NCBI RefSeq assembly: GCF_007565055.1
Contig: NC_044563.1
Coordinates: forward strand, 97,239,489 to 97,303,488
Length of the DNA: 64,000 nt
Direction of reading: 5' to 3'
Source: Rhinopithecus roxellana
Taxonomy: Eukaryota; Chordata; Mammalia; Primates; Cercopithecidae
The position numbers and the translations under genes are program-made. Numbering within the stretch: position 1 is the first letter of the stretch; each line of letters starts with the position of its first letter. The notes beneath the pieces were generated by a model. It saw only the letters and a program-made list of their open reading frames with translations, did not search any database and was not told the DNA's origin. Of this stretch, positions 57,368 to 64,000 are shown piece by piece.

Positions 57368-58256
57368 TGGAAAATGTATTCATTATCTATTGCTGCATAT
57401 CAAATTACCCCAACATTTAGCAGCTTAAAGTAATAAACATTTACTAGATCACAGTTTCTGTGGGACAGGCATGTTGGCATGGCATAGGTGGGTGTTTCTG
57501 ATTTAAGATTTCCCATGAGATTGCAGTCAAGCTGTCAGCTGCCAATCCCATCTAAGAGCTTGAATGGGGGGAGATCCACTTCCAAGTTCACTCATGTGGT
57601 TGTTAAAAGGCCTTGATCTCTCCCGACATAGGCAGCCCTCTCCCCAGGGCTTCCTCTCAACATGGCAACTGACATTCCCCAATGTAAGTGACCAAGAAAG
57701 AGAGCAAGAGAACCAAGAGTATGTGAGAGAAAGCACCCATGGAAAGAAGTCGCAGTCTTTTTGTAACCTAATCTCAGAAATGGTCTTACACTTCTGCCAT
57801 ACTTTGTTTATTAGAAGTGAGTCAATATGGCCGGGCGCGGTGGCTCAAGCCTGTAATCCCAGCACTTTGGGAGGCCGAGACTGGCAGATCAGGAGGTCAG
57901 GAGATCGAGACCGTCCTGGCGAACACTGTGAAACCCCGTCTCTACTAAAAAAAAAATACAAAAAACTAGCCGGGCGAGGTGGCGGGCGCCTGTAGTCCCA
58001 GCTACTCGGGAGGCTGAGGCAGGAGAATGGCGTAAACCTGGGAGGTGGAGCTTGCCGTGAGCTGAGATCTGGCCACTGCACTCCAGCCTGGGCGACAGAG
58101 CGAGACTCAAAAAAGAAAAAAAAAAAAAAAGTGAGTCAATAAATTCAGTCCACGTTCAAGAAAAGGGAAATACACAAAGGTGACGAATACACAAAGGTGT
58201 GAATAGCAGGAGGTGGGGATCATTGGAGTTCATTTTAGTAGCTGCCTACCACAGTA
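57368..58256 (-). mobile_element. MaLR/ERVL-type LTR, split by an AluYR
   Basis: The reverse of the LTR type seen at 10770-11240 ('attatctattgctgcatatc', 'cagtttctgtgggacagg', 'agctgcctaccacag'). The AluYR at 57830-58130 is inserted in it. Confidence 0.6.
57830..58130 (+). mobile_element. AluYR-type in a MaLR LTR
   Basis: 'ctcaagcctg', 'ctagccgggcgaggtgg'. Target duplication 'aagtgagtcaata'. Confidence 0.94.
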
Positions 58257-58593
58257 GGTTCCACAGAAGAGGCAGTACATGAGTAGTTGTATTCAAGTTT
58301 TTCAGGAGCATTTCAGGAGAAAGGGCTTTCCAGGAAAAGCAAAGGATGTGTGCAAAGATACAGAGGCATGGAAGAAGTTAATGTGTTCAGGGTCTGCTGT
58401 TGGCCATTCCGTGACTAGGTGAGAGGGGCTTGGGGAATATAATTGATTTAGTTGAGCAAATTTGAAGAGGAGGTCAAGTATCATAGGTTGAAAGGTGATA
58501 CATTTACTTCTTTGAATTCTACCAATATACCTGCATCTTTCTGAAAAATACATACATATGAATATATTCATTAAAGCACCATCTTCATATTAG
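58257..58593. other. Intergenic, no recognised element
   Basis: Sequence between two MaLR LTRs, nothing supported. Confidence 0.5.
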
Positions 58594-59325
58594 TTTGGTA
58601 GGGCTGTCATAACAAAGGACTACAAACTGGGTGGCTTAAACAACAAATTTATTGTCTCAAAATGCTGGAAGCTAGAAGTCTCAGATCAAAATGCCAACAG
58701 GATTGGTTCCTTCTTTTTTTGTTTTTGAGTCAGAGTCTCACTCTACCACCCAGGCTGGAGTGCAGTGGCACAATCTTGGCTCCCTGCAACTTCTGTCTCC
58801 TGGGTTCAAGCGATTCTCCTACCTCAGCCTCTCAAGTAGCTGGGACTATATGCGCGCCACCATGCCCAGCTAATTTTTATATTTTTAGTAGAGATGGGGT
58901 CTAAATATGTTGGCCAGGCTGGTCTCAAATTTCTGACCTTAAATGATCCGCCCGCCTTGGCCTCCCAAAGTGCTGGGATTACCAGTGTGAGCCACTGCGC
59001 CTGGCCTAAGATTGGTTCTTTCAGAGGACCCAACTTCTGAGGGTTTCCAGGGAAATAATTTGTTCCAGGTCTCTCTCCTTGACAGGTAGATGGTCGTTGT
59101 CTCCTGTCTTCATATCATCTTCCCTCCTTAAACGTCTCTATCCAAACTCTGCTTCTTTAAGGAGACTAGTCATATTGGATTAGGGCCCCCACTAATGACG
59201 TCATTTTATCTTAATTACTTTGTAAAGACCCTGCATCTAAATGAGATCACATTCTGAGATATTAAGGGTTAGAAATTAATCATATGAGTTTGGGGGGAGG
59301 GTACACAATTCCACCCATATGTTCC
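58594..59325 (-). mobile_element. MLT1-like MaLR LTR, split by an AluS
   Basis: The minus-strand LTR has 'gggctgtcataacaaagga', 'tgggtggcttaaacaac', 'attggattagggccccc' and 'acacaattccaccca'. An AluS at 58713-59006 interrupts it. Confidence 0.8.
58713..59006 (-). mobile_element. AluS in an MLT1-like LTR
   Basis: Target duplication 'gattggttc.tt'. Confidence 0.92.
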
Positions 59326-59329
59326 ATGA

Positions 59330-59750
59330 AAGGGCTATATATGCAAAGCAACCCACAGACACAAAAGGAACCAAGAAACCAAAGAATAAGGGAGACAAAT
59401 CTGGTTTGTCGGTATAGAGTGTTTTATTAGGGAGCTTACGGACAAAAGTATGGTCTTTGGTGGCCACAAGACAGGTAGATCTTCACACCACAAACCCCCT
59501 AATCCAGGGGTTATATTTTGAATCATACATGCTCTGGGAGAAACGTATAGATGGTTATGGATCTCACAGCTTGTGATTTATGCATTGACATCAGGGGTGG
59601 TTTTGAAGGAAAGACAAAACTTGCAGTGAATAGGTGTTTCTACATAAAGAGTAATAAATCAACTAGACATCTTGGAGGTAGGTATTCTTGGATTGGGGGT
59701 TAGTCAGGAGTCACATGGCAGATTAGCATCTAAAATACAGTCACTCTTGT
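59330..59750 (-). mobile_element. Possible LTR (minus strand, unassigned)
   Basis: The minus strand reads CTAATAAAACACTC (59430-59417 region) followed by a U5-like stretch, suggesting an ERV LTR. There is no flanking viral coding sequence and no firm family match. Confidence 0.35.
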
Positions 59751-59774
59751 CCCCACACCATAAAACTCATGTGA

Positions 59775-60170
59775 TAGGAGAACAGTGAAAACAACTAAAT
59801 GCCCATCAATAGGGAATGGGTAAATAGGTTATGGTATATCATAAAATGGAATACTATGCAGCTGTTAAAAAGAGGTACTGATAAGAAAATTTTCCAATAT
59901 GGAATAATCTCCAATATATTCTATTAAGGGAAAAAGGCAAGTTGCCAAGTAATCTATGGCATGCCAGTATTTATGTTAAAAAATGGAATGTGTTGTAATA
60001 GCATAGGATATCTCTGGAAATATACACAAGAAACTGGCAATAGTGGCTACGTATATAAAGAGGAACTGGGAGCCTGAGGGTCAGCAATAGGAGGGAGCCT
60101 TTTTACTATATACTCCTGTTGTACAGGTTGACTTTGTTACCATGGGCATGTATTACTTTCAAGTTAAAAA
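59775..60170 (+). mobile_element. L1M 3' fragment
   Basis: 'aaatgcccatcaatagggaa' and 'aatggaatactatgcagct' are typical of the ORF2 end of old L1s, followed by degraded 3'UTR. Confidence 0.7.
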
Positions 60171-60171
60171 A

Positions 60172-60270
60172 GAAGTAGGTGCAGCAAACCATCATGGCAA
60201 GTGTATACCTATGTAACAAACCTGCACATTCTGCATATGTATCCCAGAACTTAAAGTAAAATAAAAAAAG
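60172..60270 (+). mobile_element. 5'-truncated L1PA-type 3'UTR end
   Basis: 'gtaggtgcagcaaaccatca' through 'cccagaacttaaagtaaaat' and an A-tail is the last 100 bp of a primate L1. It is inserted at the tail of the older L1M fragment. Confidence 0.8.
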
Positions 60271-60359
60271 AAGCATAAGGGAGCTTGGTAATTTTGGTAT
60301 GAAATATATTTAGTCTGCATAAAACTAAAGTTTATGTCTATGTTTTTAAAGTTGATGTT

Positions 60360-60668
60360 GGCTGGGCACGGTGGCTCACACCTGTAATCACAGCACTTTG
60401 GGAGGCCGATGCAGGCAGATCACAAGGTCAGGAGTTCGAGACCAGACTGACCAACATGGTGAAACCCTGTCTCTACTAACAATACAAAAATTAGCTGGGT
60501 ATGGGGGTGCATGCCTGTAGTCCCAGCTACTGGGGAGGCTGAGGCAGGAGAATCGCTTAAACCTGGGAGGCAGAGATTGCAGTGAGCTGAGATCACGCCA
60601 TTGCACTACAGCCTGGGTGACAGAGCGAGACTCTGTCTCAAAAAAAAAAAAAAAGAAAAGAAAAAAAT
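60360..60668 (+). mobile_element. AluS
   Basis: Full length 'ggctgggcacggtggctc'. Confidence 0.92.
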
Positions 60669-60954
60669 TTAAGGGAGCCAAAAGGTACACATAGATTTTC
60701 AATTGTGTAGGGGTCAGTTCTCCTAATGTCTTCATTGTTCAAGGATCAAGTGTACTAAAAGAAAACGAATGCCAACCTTGAAATTCTGTACGCAGTGAAA
60801 ATATCACTTAAAATAAATCTTTTAAAAAAATTAAATAAAGTTGATGTCTATGTTTTCTCTTCTTGAAACCTCCCCATCCGGTCTCTCCCCCTTTAACACT
60901 TACACACATAACTTCCCTGTCTCCCTTAACCTTACATCTTCTCCAGTTTCTGCC

Positions 60955-61310
60955 TTCTTCCTTGCTTCCTATTATAATGAAACTCAGAAGAACTACCTGT
61001 ACTTGCTGACCCTACTTTCTTACTCTATTGTGATTTTATATCCTCTGTATACTGAAATGTCTCTTATCAAGTCGCTAGTGACCCACATCTTGCCCAAGTC
61101 CGGTCAAGTCTCTGTCCCCATCTTTCCAGACCACTCAGCAGTGTTTGACTGTAGTGACCATTCCTTCCTGGAAGCACTTTATTCTCTAGGCTTTTATGAC
61201 ACCAGATCCCCCTAGTTTTCCTTCTACCTCCCTGCTTACCTCATAGTCTCTTATCAGCTCCTTCCCTTCTATCAGACTTCCAAAGGTAGGAGAGCTCTAA
61301 TACTTCATCT
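60955..61310 (+). mobile_element. L2 fragment with remnant of reverse transcriptase coding
   Basis: The plus strand reads DCSDHSFLEALYSLGFYDTR, close to the conserved L2 ORF2 block. Neighbouring bases match L2 nucleotides ('tctcttatcaagtcgctagt'). Confidence 0.7.
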
Positions 61311-61317
61311 TCAGCTT

Positions 61318-61619
61318 TTTTTTTTTTTTTTTTTTGAGATGGAGTCTCACTCCCATCACGCAGGCTGGAGTGCAGTGGCCTGATCTCGGCTCACTGCAAC
61401 CTCTACCTCTTGGGTTCAAGCGATTCTCCTTCCTCAGCCTCCCGAGCAGCTGGGATTATAGGCGTGTGCCACTACACTTGGCTAATTTTTGTATTTTTAG
61501 TAGAGACAGGGTTTCACCATGTTGGCCAGGCTGGTTTTGAACTCCTGACCAAAGGTGATCCACCTGCCTTGGTCCCCCAGAGTGCTAGGATTACAGGCGT
61601 GAGCCCCCATGCCTGGCCT
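61318..61619 (-). mobile_element. AluS
   Basis: Reversed dimer, followed by a second T-run (61620-61637). Confidence 0.92.
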
Positions 61620-61874
61620 CTTTTTTTTTTTTTTTTAGTTCTTTGATTTTATGGTTCAACTAGGTGAGTTCACCAAGATCCATGGTTTTAAGTACCATTC
61701 CTAGGTCAATCATTCTGAAATTTTTATCTCCAGCCCCTGACTTGTCCTCTGAACTCTAGATTTTTGTAACTGTCTACCTCATTTGGATGTTTGATAAGCA
61801 AGTCAAAATTAAAATGAGCACTGTCTTAATTTAATTTAATGTAACTTAATTTAGGAGAGCTAAGTAATTAAACA

Positions 61875-62350
61875 TGAGGCCAAAATACATAAGAAAGCGG
61901 CAGCCCTTTATTGCAAATATGCACACACTCTCGGGCAAGGTTCTCTGGTCCTCAGATATGGGGCCAGGGAAACCAGCGCTCTGGGGTGAGGTTTCCCGGT
62001 CCACAAATGCGGGGGCCGAAGAAGTCAGGTGGGCTCCTGCGGGCAGCCGACTTTTATGCATTGGTACTGGAAGGGGGAGGGCAGTGGGTGGGATAAGGGC
62101 GTGATAGGGGCGTCTCCATAGGCGTGGCCGGGTAAGTTTCGATCTCTTCAGATTGACGTCACCTGGCGCATGCTCGTTGATCTGCATCTTCCCGGGCACA
62201 GGCTGCATTTTCCTGTGCGCGGGAAAGTTGGTGAGGAAGAACCCGGAAGCAACAGAGGCGGTGCCTTCTTGTTTACCTTCCTCCATCTTGTCCCTTCTCC
62301 CTCACCCAAACAGTCCAACCTCTTATTGATTATAAGAATTTGGGGCGCCA
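61875..62350 (-). repeat. ERV 3' LTR
   Basis: On the minus strand the segment starts TGGCGCC and ends GGCCTCA, giving weak TG...CA inverted termini. It contains a TATA-like ATAAAA (62057-62052) and an AATAAA (61922-61917) about 130 bp downstream, the order expected for U3-R-U5. The left edge is clear. The right edge is less sure because no purine-rich tract directly precedes it. Confidence 0.7.
62052..62173 (-). promoter_or_regulatory. LTR U3 promoter motifs (TATA, CRE, NRF1-like)
   Basis: A perfect palindromic CRE TGACGTCA (62154-62161) lies next to GCGCATGC (62166-62173, NRF1-like). Both are about 100 bp upstream of the TATA-like sequence on the minus strand. The arrangement resembles a usable promoter firing toward PIK3C2A. 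This is a motif-based call. Confidence 0.5.
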
Positions 62351-62388
62351 TTGTCTGTCTGGCTGCTTCCTGCTGTTAGGGGGCGTAG

Positions 62389-64000
62389 TTAGGGTCTGAG
62401 GTTGGCAGTTGGGTGTAGGGATGCAGGAGCATTTGGCTGAAGGTGACTCGGGTGATCTCTTGGACCTTGGCTCGGAGAAATTTTTATTAGAATGGGAGAA
62501 AGACATAACATAAGACAGAGGATTAGTGTGGCAATTAGGAATGGAAGTAGCTGCTGTACTTCCGACAGCAGCCATACCGGTGATCTGGGGGTTAAGGGGG
62601 TGTTAAATTGTTGAAGCTCCTTTTTGATTTTGTTTAATGTTTGGGCATTGGTGTCAACCAGGCCTGATTCGTTTATATAATAGCAACACTCTTCTCCTAG
62701 GAAGAGGCATGTTGCTCCTTTTGTGGCAGTAAGAAGATCTAATGCTCGCCTATTTTGTGCTGCTACCTGGGCCACTGAGGTAATCTGATGCTGTAAAGAG
62801 GCCAGGCTTTCAGCTGAAGCCTCTATGGCTTCCTGGACCTGCATGGAGAGAGCCCGTGTGGACTGAATTGAGTGGGCGAGTGCCCCTGTCCTAAGTCCTG
62901 AGGCTATTAGGGACGATGCTAGGGAAACCCCGATGACTAAGGGAAGAAAAACGGCCCACTTTTGGATTTTATTGCTGGGAGTGGTAAGCTGTGAAGCTAG
63001 CTTGGACAATTCTGCTTCGCCATATAGGGTTAAACTAGGCACTAAAGACACCGGAACGCAAAGGGATTGGGTGATGGAGGTGGGGTTAAGAGTTTTAGAT
63101 AAAGTTTGGTTACACCAGAAGTAGCCGCCAACAGGGGCCGTCTGGGTTCCCTTGGGAGCTTGGGTGTGATTACACCATGAAGAGTTGGGAGTAGAGTAGC
63201 AAAAAGGAAGGGTTTGACTGTGGATTACGGTATAATGGGACTTGAGGCAAGGATGTTGCTTGAGAGGAGCTGCTAGAGTTAGTGGTGATATTGAAAGCAG
63301 CTGGTAGAGGGACTGCCACTAAGGGAGCTTTTCCGAGTACAGCGCAAAGGAAGCAGTGGGAGAGGTTCCTTACTCTAGCAGCCTGGGTTAAGTCCTTGGC
63401 GAATAAGTGTTAGCCATGAGAATAGGTCCTCATTGTTAGGGGGGGTTTGGGGGGCTTAACAGCTTCTGTATTTTTTGTTCATGAGATTTTACGGCTGAGG
63501 TTAAATTTTGTAGGGTCTGTACACCGTTAGGGAGTTGTACTTGCTGAACGTATATTCTCTATGTCTGGATGGTTGCAGTGGGATATGAGGAAGATGATGC
63601 ATATAGTCCACCTTTTACTCCCTGGGCCTACCAAGGGTCCTAGGGATCATTAATAATAAGACTATATGTTCCTGGTGAAGGGCTTTGAAACATATTTTTA
63701 TGTTGGGATTGTGCAAAGAAGTCATACAAAGGATGGATTTTGCAGTAATTGTATGGACACCCGAAGTTGGTTTTTGCCAGCAGTTCTTACAATTATATTC
63801 TGTTTGGTCATATAAGAAACATATGGCCAGGAGGCCTCCAGTGATGGAACTTAGGGAAAAGTTTAGGGAGAGGGCAGATTGACAGCCCTGGGGGGGACAT
63901 TCTGCAGTGCCCTGCATGAGTGAGTGTACCTGGTTGTCTGTAGACCAGGTTTCAGTTATAGAAAGTTTCGATACAAAGTTAGGATTAGTAGGAGTAACTA
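62389..64000 (-). pseudogene. ERV env pseudogene (open TM subunit, frameshifted SU)
   Basis: The envelope glycoprotein of a class I ERV, which would mediate receptor binding and fusion. The frame ending at 62389 is open from about 63318 (about 309 codons). It holds the end of the surface subunit and the whole transmembrane subunit: hydrophobic fusion-peptide-like stretch (about 62955-62900), heptad region, immunosuppressive-domain-like segment (about 62757-62710), CX6CC disulfide motif (C codons near 62709-62683), membrane anchor (about 62550-62480) and a short tail. No clear furin motif is visible at the expected cleavage point. Further upstream, recognisable SU pieces, including a CFLC (CXXC) motif at 63355-63344, fall in other frames and are interrupted by stops, so full Env cannot be made. 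A further SU segment is open from about 63615 to the window edge in a third frame. Confidence 0.85.

Larger units (their letters stand above)
61875..64000 (-). mobile_element. Class I endogenous retrovirus, 3' part (env and 3' LTR)
   Basis: The minus strand carries a gammaretrovirus-like env followed by an LTR. The element continues past the right edge, so gag, pol and the 5' LTR are outside. It is intergenic, about 9.4 kb upstream of PIK3C2A exon 1 and in the same orientation. I cannot name the family confidently. Confidence 0.85.

Noticed and set aside
57527..57995. 143-codon plus-strand frame
   Set aside because: It runs from a MaLR LTR into an AluYR, so it is a repeat chimera.
62148..62379. 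Short frames over the LTR
   Set aside because: The DNA is explained as LTR. The frames have no start context or homology that I recognise.

Overview
This window is primate genomic DNA, almost certainly from an Old World monkey (macaque, baboon or a close relative). About 70 Alu elements are present. At least six carry the diagnostic set of the cercopithecine AluYR-type lineage: 'ctcaagcctg' near the start, 'ctagccgggcga' in the second monomer and 'gagatccggccac' near the end. A young full-length L1 is also present. I cannot resolve the species further from sequence alone.

Gene content is one gene, PIK3C2A (class II PI 3-kinase C2-alpha), on the minus strand. A GC-rich CpG-island promoter lies at about 51.95-53.04 kb, with a non-coding first exon ending at a clear splice donor (52497/52496). 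A 44-kb first intron follows. The large exon that carries the start codon is at 7281-8410, with coding bases 7281-8345 giving the first 355 residues. Positions 1-7280 are the start of the next intron, and everything right of about 52.6 kb is upstream intergenic DNA.

Intron 1 and the flanks are layered repeats. Old layers are MIR, L2, L1M/HAL1-like fragments, MaLR (MLT1-like) LTRs and a Tigger2-like DNA transposon nested inside a Tigger1/3-like element (21.2-23.5 kb). Middle layers are AluJ and AluS. Young layers are AluY/AluYR and a 6.2-kb L1 (32806-38990, plus strand) with a 14-bp target-site duplication, an intact ORF1 and an ORF2 broken only by one in-frame TAA at codon 556. Just left of the L1 is a processed pseudogene of RPL29 whose upstream flank and 5'UTR are duplicated.

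The right end (61875-64000) is the 3' part of a class I (gammaretrovirus-like) endogenous retrovirus on the minus strand: a 3' LTR plus an env pseudogene with a long open transmembrane-subunit frame and a frameshifted surface subunit. Its LTR points toward PIK3C2A about 9.4 kb away.

I did not find an undescribed gene system. The best second-look items are: (i) an apparent templated insertion of about 200 bp from 2.2 kb away into the middle of an Alu at 27.6 kb, with serial restarts; (ii) the duplicated RPL29 retrocopy; (iii) a perfect 105-bp tandem duplication; (iv) the L1 antisense promoter and the ERV LTR, both oriented to feed transcription into PIK3C2A; (v) a 21-codon upstream ORF in PIK3C2A exon 1 that ends one base before the splice donor; and (vi) a 7SL-like monomer that keeps a 7SL-specific 3' segment.
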